Origin: DASRVA01 sp050732935
GTDB lineage: Bacteria > Gemmatimonadota > Gemmatimonadetes > JACCXV01 > JAHWKZ01
DNA length: 41,907 nucleotides
Reading direction: 5' to 3'
Assembly (NCBI GenBank): GCA_050732935.1
Contig: JBOHRW010000167.1
Span: 1-41,907, forward strand
Part shown: piece after piece, positions 10,120 to 17,708 of the stretch
Position numbering within the stretch: the first letter of the stretch is position 1
Layout: the number at the start of each line of letters is the position of its first letter
Made by a program: the position numbers and the translations under genes
The notes under the pieces: model-generated
What the model was told of the DNA's origin: nothing
What the model saw: the letters and a program-made list of their open reading frames with translations, nothing else
The model's database searches: none

Positions 10120-10341
10120 CTACGGAGGGTGATCCAGTAGGGCCTTCGTACGCTCTGTAGACAGCCAGCGACCCTTGAAATGGTCTCGCAAAGGAATCTT
10201 GGGCCGCGCTCCCACCGCCCGTAGAGCATCCTCCATACATATTAGCCGGTTCGCCCATCCCAACGCGACAGCGACTCTTACCGAGGCTCGGTCAGGGGAA
10301 CAGATACGCCACAAGTCGTCCTCCCGGGCGTACGCGTGCGC
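10120..10341 (-). pseudogene. PIN-domain gene, C-terminal part (split by IS21)
   Basis: The 3' part of a PIN-domain gene. It encodes AYAREDDLWRICSPDRASVR, carrying the third PIN acidic residue in CSPDRAS, followed by VALGWANRLICMEDALRAVG and a basic C terminus ending LLDHPP. Joined to 12679-12961 after removal of the IS21 element and one 4-bp GCGC copy, it restores one continuous frame across the junction (ERDLFA-HAYARE). The joined protein is 160-166 residues depending on start. Confidence 0.85.
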
Positions 10342-10394
10342 TGTCATCGACGGTTTTAAGCTGGACAGAAGCAACGGTTTGAAGGTGGACACTC
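10342..10394 (+). repeat. IS21 left terminal inverted repeat
   Basis: About 53 bp matching the reverse complement of 12626-12678. It contains two successive copies of a motif close to CGGTTT-AA--TGGACA, the multiple transposase-binding repeats typical of IS21 ends. Confidence 0.85.
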
Positions 10395-10520
10395 TCACTC
10401 GGAGGGCGGGAGCTGGCTTGCGTTCCCGCCCCGCCATGAAAGAAGCCCTCGCGGCGCTTAGGATGGGGAAGTTGTTCATCTGCCGAAGAACGCTCCCCCC
10501 ACGCCGGAGGGCTTCCAACC

Positions 10521-11822
10521 GTGATGCTACGGGAGATGTCCATGCAGATCAAGTTCCTCGCGCGACAAGGGGTGCCGAAGGCGGCGATCGCCCGGCGCTG
10601 TGGCGTATCCCGCCAGACGGTCTACAATCACCTGACGCGCACGGAGCCGTTCCCCAAGCGGCGACGATCGCGGGGCAGTAAGCTCGACCCGTTCAAGGAC
10701 CACCTCCGCTCGCGGCTGGAGGAGTTCGACCTGCCGGCCACGGTGCTGGGCCAGGAGATCGAGAGTAAGGGCTATACGGGCGGGCTGACCATCCTGCGCG
10801 ACTTCATCCGTCCGCTCAAGGCCGAGCTCACCCGTCGGGTGATCGAGCGCTTCGAGACCGTCCCCGGCCGCCAGGCGCAGATCGACTGGGGCGAGTGCGG
10901 GACGATCACCGTCGGCGGCGAGTCCAAGACACTGTATCTGTTCGTCATGGTACTGGGCTACAGCCGCATGACCTACGCCCGGTTCACCACCAGCTCCAAG
11001 CTGCCGACGCTGCTGGGCTGTCTCCAGGCCGCCTTCAAGCGGCTCGGCATCCCGGCCGAGATCCTGGTCGACAACATGAAGCAGGCCGTCGAGAGCCACG
11101 ACGTGGCCACCGGAGCCGTGCGCTGGAACCCGACCTTCCTCGACTTTGCCGAACACCACGGCTTCCTGCCGGTCGCCTGCCCGCCCTACTGGCCGCAGGC
11201 CAAGGGCAAGGTGGAGCGTGGGATCGGCTATATCAAGACGAGCTTCCTCGAGGGCCGCCGCTTCACCGATCTCGACGACCTCAACCGCCAGCTCGAGGTG
11301 TGGCTCGACACCGTCGCCAACGTGCGTGTCCATGGCACGACCGGCGAGCGGCCGGTCGACCGGCACGCCCGCGAGATGGTCGAGCTGCGGCCCCTGGCAG
11401 CGCTTCCGGTCTATGACACCCGCCCGATCGAGATCCGGATCGCCCACCGCGACAGCCACATCCGCTACCGCGGCGTCGATTACAGCGTCGATCCCGTCGC
11501 CGTGGGCCATACCGTGACCCTGCGCCCTGAAGGCGAAGCGGTGGGGGATCCGTTCACCGTCTACCTGGGCGAGCGGATCGTGGCCCGCCATCAGCGACAC
11601 CATAAGGGGAGCGGCCGCGTCACCCTGGCCGAGCACGCCACGGCGATCCGCGCCCTCACCAGGGGCGGGGCCATCAAGGCCCAGAGCCGCCGGCACCGAC
11701 CCCGCTTCGTTCAGCTCGCCACCCCCGCCGAGACAGCGTGGCTCCAACGACTGGATCGCATCGCACCTGAGGTCCAGGTGCGCGAGCTGGCCGTCTATCA
11801 GCGCTTCGCCGAGGCCGTGTGA
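10521..11822 (+). CDS. istA: IS21 family transposase IstA
   Basis: DDE transposase of 433 residues. An N-terminal helix-turn-helix (about 10-40, AAIARRCGVSRQTVYNHL) precedes the RNase H-fold catalytic core with Asp122 (QIDWGEC), Asp184 (ILVDNMK) and Glu232 (KGKVERGIGY). The C-terminal part, with IRYRGVDYSVDP, is the usual Mu-type beta domain. Start GTG at 10521 with an ATG next to it. The last four bases (GTGA) overlap istB, giving translational coupling. Confidence 0.96.
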   Translation: MMLREMSMQIKFLARQGVPKAAIARRCGVSRQTVYNHLTRTEPFPKRRRSRGSKLDPFKDHLRSRLEEFDLPATVLGQEIESKGYTGGLTILRDFIRPLKAELTRRVIERFETVPGRQAQIDWGECGTITVGGESKTLYLFVMVLGYSRMTYARFTTSSKLPTLLGCLQAAFKRLGIPAEILVDNMKQAVESHDVATGAVRWNPTFLDFAEHHGFLPVACPPYWPQAKGKVERGIGYIKTSFLEGRRFTDLDDLNRQLEVWLDTVANVRVHGTTGERPVDRHAREMVELRPLAALPVYDTRPIEIRIAHRDSHIRYRGVDYSVDPVAVGHTVTLRPEGEAVGDPFTVYLGERIVARHQRHHKGSGRVTLAEHATAIRALTRGGAIKAQSRRHRPRFVQLATPAETAWLQRLDRIAPEVQVRELAVYQRFAEAV

Positions 11823-12586
11823 GTGCCGCCGTCAGCTACGAGCGCGCCCGCGAGCACCTCGAACGGCTCAAGATGGACGCCGCCCTGGCCGCCCTCGATC
11901 CCGTCCTCGAAGCCGCCCAGAAAAACGACCGCCTGCCGGTCGAGGTCCTGGACGACCTGTTGGGGCGTGAACTCGCCGCTCGCTTCGAGCGCCGGGTCAC
12001 CACCAACCTCAAGCTGGCGGCCCTGCCCGCCCCAAAGACCCTCGAGGCGTTCAACTTCGACGCCCAGCCCCAGGTGCCACGCGATGTCATCGACGAGCTC
12101 GCCACCCTGCGCTTCATCCACCACGGCGAGAACGTTCTGCTGTTGGGGCCCTGCGGCGTCGGTAAGACCCACCTCGCCATCGGACTCGCCCTCAAGGCCA
12201 TCGAGCACGGTCACCGCGCCTACTTCCTCACCCTCCACGACCTGGCCATCAAATCGCGTGCCGCGCGTGAGAAGAACCGCCTCGACGTCCTCCTCCGCGT
12301 CATCCAGCGGGCCGATCTGTTCCTCCTCGACGAGCTCGGCTACCTCCCTCTCGAGCCCGCCGACGCCACCTTCCTGTTCGAGGTCGTCAGCAAGCGCTAC
12401 GAGGCCGCCAAGGCCACCATCGTCACCTCCAACAAGAGCTACGGACAGTGGGGCGAGATCTTCCCCGAGCCCGTCCTCGCCACCGCGCTCCTCGATCGCC
12501 TGCTCCACCACGCCACCACCATCAACATCCGTGGCGAGAGCTACCGACTCCGACACCGACGCGCCGCCGGTCTCAACCCCAGCTGA
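11819..12586 (+). CDS. istB: IS21 family helper ATPase IstB
   Basis: AAA+ DnaC-like ATPase of 255 residues that assists IstA in target capture. Walker A is GPCGVGKT (110-117), Walker B FLLDELGY, sensor VTSNKSYGQWGEIF. The N-terminal IstB helical domain and a basic C terminus (YRLRHRRAA) are present, so the gene is full length. GTG start overlaps the istA stop by 4 bp. Confidence 0.96.
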   Translation: MSAAVSYERAREHLERLKMDAALAALDPVLEAAQKNDRLPVEVLDDLLGRELAARFERRVTTNLKLAALPAPKTLEAFNFDAQPQVPRDVIDELATLRFIHHGENVLLLGPCGVGKTHLAIGLALKAIEHGHRAYFLTLHDLAIKSRAAREKNRLDVLLRVIQRADLFLLDELGYLPLEPADATFLFEVVSKRYEAAKATIVTSNKSYGQWGEIFPEPVLATALLDRLLHHATTINIRGESYRLRHRRAAGLNPS

Positions 12587-12625
12587 TGGAGGACACCCAT
12601 GCCACCCTGAAACTTCGGACCGCTC

Positions 12626-12678
12626 TAGTGTCCAATTCTAAACCGCTGCTTCTGTCCACTTCTCAACCGCTGTTGACA
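12626..12678 (-). repeat. IS21 right terminal inverted repeat
   Basis: Inverted partner of 10342-10394, ending TTGACA at 12673-12678. Carries the same doubled TGGACA-containing motif on the minus strand. Confidence 0.85.
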
Positions 12679-12961
12679 GCGCGAAGAGGTCCCTTTCTCC
12701 AGCGTCCAACCCGTCTGCACCTTCATGTAGAAGTAGTGCGGACCTTTCTTTCAATGATACCGAATGAACCGCCGCAAGCCTTGATAGTTCGCGCTCGGAC
12801 ACTGCCACGTACCCGGCGGACAGCCTGTCACCCCGCGCGCACTCCTCTCGACACACAACCACGGTTTCGATTGTGAGGCCACCTGTTATAGCCCGCCAGC
12901 ACCCAGTACGTACCGATTCTATGATAGAGTTCGTATCAAACAAATGGACTTGGGCAGTCAG
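12679..12961 (-). pseudogene. PIN-domain gene, N-terminal part (split by IS21)
   Basis: 5' part of a PIN-domain (RNase fold) gene directly after the ImmA/IrrE gene. It carries LFDTNSIIESVRTGCWRAI with the first acidic residue (DTN), and GADGLDAGERDLFA with the next conserved Glu. The only starts are CTG at 12961, with GGGGGGTG just upstream, or TTG at 12943 without a ribosome site. The frame is the same as that of the preceding gene, separated by its TAG. The IS21 element cuts the gene between the second and third acidic motifs, so the encoded nuclease should be inactive. In the family such PIN proteins are RNase toxins; toxin role here is inferred from pairing. Confidence 0.82.
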
Positions 12962-12973
12962 GACACCCCCCGC

Positions 12974-14077
12974 CTAGACTTCGTACGAGAGCTGCCGACC
13001 GTATGCCTTGCAAAGGTTCGCGAAGTCCACCGTGTCCAAGCCTAAGAGCCGGCTTGCTCGCCTCAAGCTGAGCATGCCCGACTCCACAGCCGAATAGACA
13101 CGTTGCACGAAGCTAGCATTGAAGAGTTGCGGTTTATCGCGGACCCGCAGCGACTCTTTCGGGAGTTCTTCCTCCCTCGACAAATCGGACTTTGAGATGT
13201 AACCAAGATTGTGAAGCCGCCATCTGAGTGCGGGACTACTCACTCCGAGTTCTTGGGCCTTGAGGGCAATCCATTCGGTCAAAGGGGGTACCTGTGATCC
13301 GCTGTTCAACCAGTCCCGCAACGTGGACTCTGGCATCAGCAGCGCAGCTGCGAAGTTATCAGCCAGCTGTTCGACCCTCATTGAATCTCGCGAGCTCTTG
13401 GCGATATCTATGCGAGGGGGGACCATCACATCCCAGGTCAGAAGATGAAATAGCTCATGGGCGAGATCGTAGTTCCGGCGACCGGGTGATTCGTTTCGAT
13501 TGATAAGGATCGCCTGCAAACCCTCGATCCGTGAGGCGGCCCCGGAGATCCCCTCTGGCAGATCGACGTAGAGCACTAGAATGCCCCACTCTCTCTCGAG
13601 AGCTACCTCTAGCTCCCGCGCAGGGAATCTGCCCAATCCGAGCTTCTGGCTAACCTGATCTGCGGCAAGCTGGGCGTCCTCATAGGACGACCGACGCGAA
13701 AGAGATAGGGAAGGTGCAAGAAATGAAGTCGATCGCCCCTCTTCTGCACCGAGTTCCCTGTAGGTGGCAATCCAGCGACCGGCCTGGAACTCGAATGACT
13801 CTAGATCCGTCTCATCGCTCGTCTCTGCTCGAAAGGAAAATGATGCTTCGCCAGCTGCTGAATACCGGTCAGTGAAGAAATCCGGCTCCACTCCGAGGAT
13901 CTCTGCAGCAGCGGCAAGCTCGGCGGGCCTAGTTCTCCGCAGCCCGTTCTCAATCGCTGTCAAAGTCTGGCGGTTATTGAATTTCATCCGGCGAGCGAGG
14001 TCGTCCTGACTGAGGCCCACTGCCTCACGGCGTGTCTTCAGCCGCCGGGCGATTCTTTCGGTCATGGCTTCGCTCAT
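12974..14077 (-). CDS. XRE helix-turn-helix regulator fused to ImmA/IrrE metallopeptidase
   Basis: 367 residues from ATG at 14077. An N-terminal XRE helix-turn-helix (about 5-65, REAVGLSQDDLARRMKF) precedes an ImmA/IrrE (DUF955) zinc peptidase with HELFH at residues 207-211 and the downstream helix QLADNFAAALLMP supplying the third ligand. The ORF continues upstream to 14296, but residues before this ATG read through an apparent promoter and operator and look non-coding. TATGAT lies 7 nt before the ATG, so the message may be leaderless. Such proteins repress their own operon and cleave a repressor or antitoxin partner; here the partner gene is the PIN protein that follows 12 nt later. Confidence 0.9.
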   Translation of the reverse strand: MSEAMTERIARRLKTRREAVGLSQDDLARRMKFNNRQTLTAIENGLRRTRPAELAAAAEILGVEPDFFTDRYSAAGEASFSFRAETSDETDLESFEFQAGRWIATYRELGAEEGRSTSFLAPSLSLSRRSSYEDAQLAADQVSQKLGLGRFPARELEVALEREWGILVLYVDLPEGISGAASRIEGLQAILINRNESPGRRNYDLAHELFHLLTWDVMVPPRIDIAKSSRDSMRVEQLADNFAAALLMPESTLRDWLNSGSQVPPLTEWIALKAQELGVSSPALRWRLHNLGYISKSDLSREEELPKESLRVRDKPQLFNASFVQRVYSAVESGMLSLRRASRLLGLDTVDFANLCKAYGRQLSYEV

Positions 14078-14084
14078 GCCCAAA

Positions 14085-14114
14085 ATCATAACATTGCATA
14101 ATACAATAATGCAA
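14085..14114 (-). promoter_or_regulatory. Promoter with overlapping palindromic operator of the ImmA-PIN operon
   Basis: On the minus strand, TTGCAT (14114-14109) and TATGAT (14090-14085) are 18 bp apart. The same -35 box is the left arm of an inverted repeat, TTGCAT-N9-ATGCAA, at 14094-14114, with 8 of 9 matches if the arms are extended. A dyad covering the promoter fits autorepression by the XRE domain. Confidence 0.6.
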
Positions 14115-14346
14115 GGCCCATCAGGGCCTGTCCCGGCTCGGCCCCTGTGACTTGGGTTTGCATTGCCTGGATTTGCAAGATTATCTATTTTAAAAGTCGG
14201 CTCGATCACCCGAAATGTGGTTGCCCGGATTACTGGGTCCACGGAGTACCCCCGAAGCGTGGATACGGAGCTTATGCTGATCGTGTAGCGCTTCACAGCC
14301 TTTCGGACTTTCCGGTTGATGCGAAGAGTGACACTTCTCCATTGGT
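14115..14346. other. AT-rich spacer between ImmA operon and IS3 remnant
   Basis: No gene seen. The ORF frames crossing it (14147-14362 plus, 14190-14558 minus) look non-coding. The outer end of the IS3-family remnant should fall here, but I cannot place a terminal repeat. Confidence 0.4.
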
Positions 14347-15340
14347 TCAGGCTGCGGCCTGAAGCCGCTCGCGATTGATCCGCTCTCTTCTTCTTCTGGC
14401 CTGGTCCAGCTTCTCGCGCCGCTCATGGAGTCGCTTCTCCGGCTCACCGGCATAGTACTCGGCCGGCGGCAGGTACTCGAGCGAAGCGTGCAGCCGCTCG
14501 TGGTTGTAGTGGTCGACCCAACGGCCGATGATCTGCCGTGCCCGCGCCAGGTTGACAAGCTCCTCGTCGGCCAGCGCCTCGCGGGTGGAGCGGTGGAAGC
14601 GCTCGATCCGCCCGTTGGACTCGGGATGATAGGTCCGGATCCGGATGTGCTCGAGCTCGAACAGCCGGATCAGGTGCCGGAACTCGCGGCCGGTGAACTG
14701 GGTGCCGTTGTCGCTCACGATCCGCGGCTTCGCGCCCGTCTTCTCCAACGCCTGTTGGACCACCTGCCGCACATCGGCCGCCGTCATCGAGGTCAACAGA
14801 TCCCAGTGCACCACATAGCGGCTGTAGGCGTCCAGCACCGTCACCAGGAAGTACCACGTGTCGGCCAGCCGGAGGTACATGAGGTCGGTATGCCAGCGCT
14901 CATGGGGCCGCGTCGGCTCGACCGGCGGCTGGGCCGCGCGCGCGGCTCCGCTTCCAGCGATACAACAGGTCCTCCTCGGAGAGGATGCGATACACGCTCG
15001 ACGGACTGAGATAGGCGATGTCGGCGTCCACCATCTGCCAGCTCAGCCGGCGGTAGCCATCCTTGGGATGCGCCAGCGCGTAGCCGATCACCGCCTCCGT
15101 CTCCTCCGGCAGGATCGCCCACGCCGGCTGCGCCTCCGGTCGGAGATCGGCGAGCTGCTTCTTCTGCGCCCGCCGCTGCCAGTCGTAGTAGCGCGCACGG
15201 GCCACCCCCAGCCGCTTCAGGATGCGCCGCACCGTCCAGCCCGTCCGCTCGTGCGTGCGCGCGACCAGGGCCAGCACCGCGGTCTTCTCCGCCGCCGAGA
15301 AACGGGACTGCGAGTCCAGCTTCAGGACCCCCTTTTTAGC
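14347..15340 (-). pseudogene. IS3-family transposase OrfB, frameshifted
   Basis: DDE (rve) integrase core of an IS3-family transposase. The N-terminal half (from LDSQSRFSAAEKTAVLALVA through the HTH_21 region to LSPSSVYRILSEEDLLYRW) is in one frame. The catalytic half is in another, beginning VEPTRPHERWHTDLMYLRLA and containing DAYSRYVVHW, IVSDNGTQFT and the ESNGRIERFHR Glu. The frame changes near 14925-14945, where one base is missing or two are extra, in a G/C-rich run. Ends with a basic helix (RRRRERINRERLQAAA). The frameshift and the loss of the orfA 5' part make this an inactive remnant, unless the shift is a sequencing error. Confidence 0.85.
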
Positions 15341-15510
15341 TCGAGGTTCTCCTCGACTACCTCGGCGATGATGCGCCGCTTCTTCTCGAGTTCCCGCTGG
15401 AGCCGTTCGATGTCCCGGTCCTTGGCGCCACAGTCCCGGCGCCGACCGTTCAGTGCCTCCCGCATCCCGGCCTTCGCCTGCTCCCCTGCCCCCCGGGCAG
15501 ACCGGCAGTA
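15322..15510 (-). pseudogene. IS3-family OrfA, 3' fragment with frameshift signal
   Basis: Encodes the C-terminal leucine-zipper-like coiled coil of OrfA: KDRDIERLQRELEKKRRIIA followed by EVVEENLELKRGS. The helix-turn-helix part expected upstream is missing, and similarity fades near 15510. At 15332-15338 the minus strand reads CTAAAAAGGGGG, where a -1 slip joins OrfA (ELKRG) to OrfB (AKKGVLKLDS), the normal IS3 programmed frameshift. Confidence 0.75.
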
Positions 15511-15768
15511 TCGAGGGCGGGAGGACCCACCGTGACCTCACGACCCATTGGATGAACTCGATTCTGGCTCTACGCCTGGCGACGGCCTCCCCCCTCCGTA
15601 GGATCGTCGACTCCATCACCGTCACTTGGACCAGCGCGACGGATCCGGACCGTTTCGTGGTGTCCGTCGACCCCTCGGAATTCGACCCCGTGAGCTTCCC
15701 CGGCCGAAGACCGAGCCCAAAGCTGAGGCGCGATCTGCAGCGAGTGGCCGACTTTCGGGGCCCAACGG
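15511..15768. other. Spacer with no supported gene
   Basis: Between the IS3 remnant and the lipoprotein promoter. Open frames on both strands (15453-15779 plus, 15570-15881 minus) show no family features. The lost right end of the IS3 element must lie at the left side of this stretch. Confidence 0.4.
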
Positions 15769-15798
15769 TTGACAGATAGAAGAAGAATCTGATAGAAT
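15769..15798 (+). promoter_or_regulatory. Sigma70-type promoter of the lipoprotein operon
   Basis: TTGACA (15769-15774) and TAGAAT (15793-15798) with an 18-bp spacer, in an AT-rich patch. Predicted start near 15805, giving a leader of about 160 nt before the first lipoprotein gene. Confidence 0.7.
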
Positions 15799-15836
15799 AG
15801 CTTAAACTTTGACATGCTTCGACAAGCGCTCACATG

Positions 15837-15860
15837 AAACGCCTCCTCACGGGCGTTTTT
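15837..15860 (+). terminator. Terminator-like hairpin in the lipoprotein leader
   Basis: AAACGCC (15837-15843) pairs with GGCGTTT (15852-15858), loop of 8 nt, ending in a run of five T. It sits about 35 nt after the predicted transcription start and 108 nt before the coding region, so it could act as an attenuator or end a short RNA. The 7-bp stem partly uses the T run. Confidence 0.5.
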
Positions 15861-15967
15861 GCGCGAGGCCCTACGAAGCACGTAACCAGGGGTCCAACCA
15901 GCCCAGCCCCTGAGGGGTCCTGCACCCGTCCTTCCAGGTGCGGTGGGTCCGCAAGGAGTCCGCGTAC

Positions 15968-17701
15968 ATGATCACCCGATCGTTCTTGGCAGCGCTTCTC
16001 GTTGCTGTCGGCTTGATCTCTTGTGAAGAGCCGAGCGGTATTGAGCAAACCACGAAAAGCCCCTCTCGCCCGCTCTCTCCGGCTATCTCCGGCGAGGGCG
16101 ACGGACAGATCCTGGAGAGCGGGCAGTTTCCGACCAGCGTCAGTCGCTACTCGGTGACCTTCAGGCCGAAGTTCGGCAGGTACTATAAGGGAAGCGAGTT
16201 CAACAAGATCGTCACCGAGGCATCGGCGTCGATCAGCAGCGGAGTTGAATGCGAAGTTCCGGGTGCCAGCAGCTGCGGGGGCTTCTCCTGGTTTGACGGG
16301 TTCAAGAACCCGGGCCAGGGGACTCCCAACCTCTGGAACGGCGTGTGGTGGGTCAGGCTCACGGTTTCCCCCATCCCGCCGGCGACCACTACGCAGCGCT
16401 GCTCGGTGGCCATGGCCCACAATCACATCGATACGGGCGGGGCCAACGGGACCTTCTTCGATCTCTTTGCCGGCGACCAGAAGGTCGAATTCAACGTCGC
16501 CTCATCCGGTTCCTGTTCCGGGAGCGTCCTACCCGCCGGGCCGAGCGATCCCGTCCAGCCGATTGCGTCGACCAAGCTCGAAGCACTCTTCCAGACCGGG
16601 ACGCCGGCTACCTTCACGGGCTTTGTGGGTGACTCTTTCAGCCTGACGGCCGCCCCAAAGGGCGGGCGAAGCTCCTACAAGTTCGCGTGGAAGACCATCC
16701 CCAACGCCGAGGTGGAAGTGTTCACGACCGACTTCAGTGGCGTGGAGTTCAACACGCAGAGCACGAAGACCGTGACCTTCTCTCAGGCTGGAACCTTCTG
16801 GCTGCGGTACCTGCTACGGGACGGGAACGATGTCAAGAGCCAAGGCGGCAACTATGCCGTCTCGGGCGTGTGCCGGTTCGACATCACCACCCGGCCGGCG
16901 CTGGGCGCCAAGTGGGTGAGTCACACCCTGCCCGGCACGGCCACACAGTACACATGGTATGCGACCAGCGTGACGCTCAAGAACGTGGGGACCGAGACCT
17001 GGACGGGGACCGCCTTCGGGCTCTTCCAGATGCCAAGCCAGTACTGGAGCCCAACCTCGGTGGCCTACGGTTCGGGATCCACGGCGACGAACCAGACCAA
17101 GAGCTACTACTTCAATGTGGGGATGATGAGTGCCCACACGGGCTGGCAGAACAACTATTGGAAGATGAAGAAGTCGGGCGTCTCCTTCGGCGACTCGATC
17201 GGGACACGGAGCTTCGTCAAGGTGGGCTCGGAGCCGCCGCCGGCCGCCAGCCGCGCGGTCGAGTGGCTGCTGGCCCGGCTGAGCCCGGAGTCGGTGCAGG
17301 CCGCCGTGGCGTCTTGGCGGAGCTTCCCCCAAGCCGAGGTCGTGCATGCGGTCGAGGCACGTGACTTCCCGCTACCGGTCGAGGAGATCGAGACGACGGG
17401 TCAGTTCCTGCTCCGTTACGAGGCGAGCCTTGTCGATCCATGGGACGTCGATTTCCACATGGCAGTGGATTACGATCCCGCGATCTTCGAGCCCGGCAAG
17501 GTGAAGCCGGGCGTGCGCGGCGGGAGCCATCGGATCGAGTTGGAGGCCGTAGCCCCGGGGCGGGTCGTGGTGCACGGGACACGGGTGGGGAACGGGAAGC
17601 TCAACGGCGAGGGGCTGATCTTCGAGATCCCGCTCCAGCTCGTCGAAGGCGCCGCCGTCCCCCAGACCTTCCCGCGCGTCGAGCTGACCGCGACCCGCTA
17701 G
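15968..17701 (+). CDS. Multidomain lipoprotein with Ig-like and cohesin-like regions
   Basis: 577 residues from the ATG at 15968, chosen because AAGGAG lies about 9 nt upstream and it gives a clean signal peptide with lipobox GLIS-Cys19. After a low-complexity linker comes an unassigned region with a Cys pair (ECEVPGASSCGGFSWF). A PKD/Ig-like region follows (about 203-307: SYKFAWKTIPNAEVEVF, WLRYLLRDGND). Next is a region resembling NBR1-type Ig domains (about 315-418: TSVTLKNVGTETWTG). The C-terminal stretch (about 478-567: WDVDFHMAVDYDPAIFEPG) resembles a cohesin fold. An extracellular or surface binding role is likely; no enzymatic motif is seen. Domain calls are by eye. Confidence 0.78.
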   Translation: MITRSFLAALLVAVGLISCEEPSGIEQTTKSPSRPLSPAISGEGDGQILESGQFPTSVSRYSVTFRPKFGRYYKGSEFNKIVTEASASISSGVECEVPGASSCGGFSWFDGFKNPGQGTPNLWNGVWWVRLTVSPIPPATTTQRCSVAMAHNHIDTGGANGTFFDLFAGDQKVEFNVASSGSCSGSVLPAGPSDPVQPIASTKLEALFQTGTPATFTGFVGDSFSLTAAPKGGRSSYKFAWKTIPNAEVEVFTTDFSGVEFNTQSTKTVTFSQAGTFWLRYLLRDGNDVKSQGGNYAVSGVCRFDITTRPALGAKWVSHTLPGTATQYTWYATSVTLKNVGTETWTGTAFGLFQMPSQYWSPTSVAYGSGSTATNQTKSYYFNVGMMSAHTGWQNNYWKMKKSGVSFGDSIGTRSFVKVGSEPPPAASRAVEWLLARLSPESVQAAVASWRSFPQAEVVHAVEARDFPLPVEEIETTGQFLLRYEASLVDPWDVDFHMAVDYDPAIFEPGKVKPGVRGGSHRIELEAVAPGRVVVHGTRVGNGKLNGEGLIFEIPLQLVEGAAVPQTFPRVELTATR

Positions 17702-17708
17702 GGCCGAA

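Larger units (their letters stand above)
10342..12678 (+). mobile_element. Complete IS21-family insertion sequence
   Basis: 2337 bp, beginning TGTCA and ending TGACA, with long imperfect terminal inverted repeats and the genes istA and istB. Flanked by GCGC on both sides (10338-10341 and 12679-12682); removal of the element plus one GCGC restores the frame of the interrupted PIN gene, so these are the target duplication. Both genes are intact, so it may still be active. Confidence 0.95.

Noticed and set aside
10338..10346. GCGC as part of the IS21 terminal repeat rather than a target duplication
   Set aside because: GCGC is its own inverse, so this was possible, but removing exactly one copy restores the PIN frame, which supports duplication.
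3957..12976. TAG recoded as a sense codon
   Set aside because: TAG is the plain stop of rho, mazF, ruvX and both island lipoproteins, so general reassignment is unlikely.
15862..15967. Cyclic-di-GMP or other known riboswitch in the lipoprotein leader
   Set aside because: The conserved core sequences of known classes were not recognised; only generic inverted repeats are visible.
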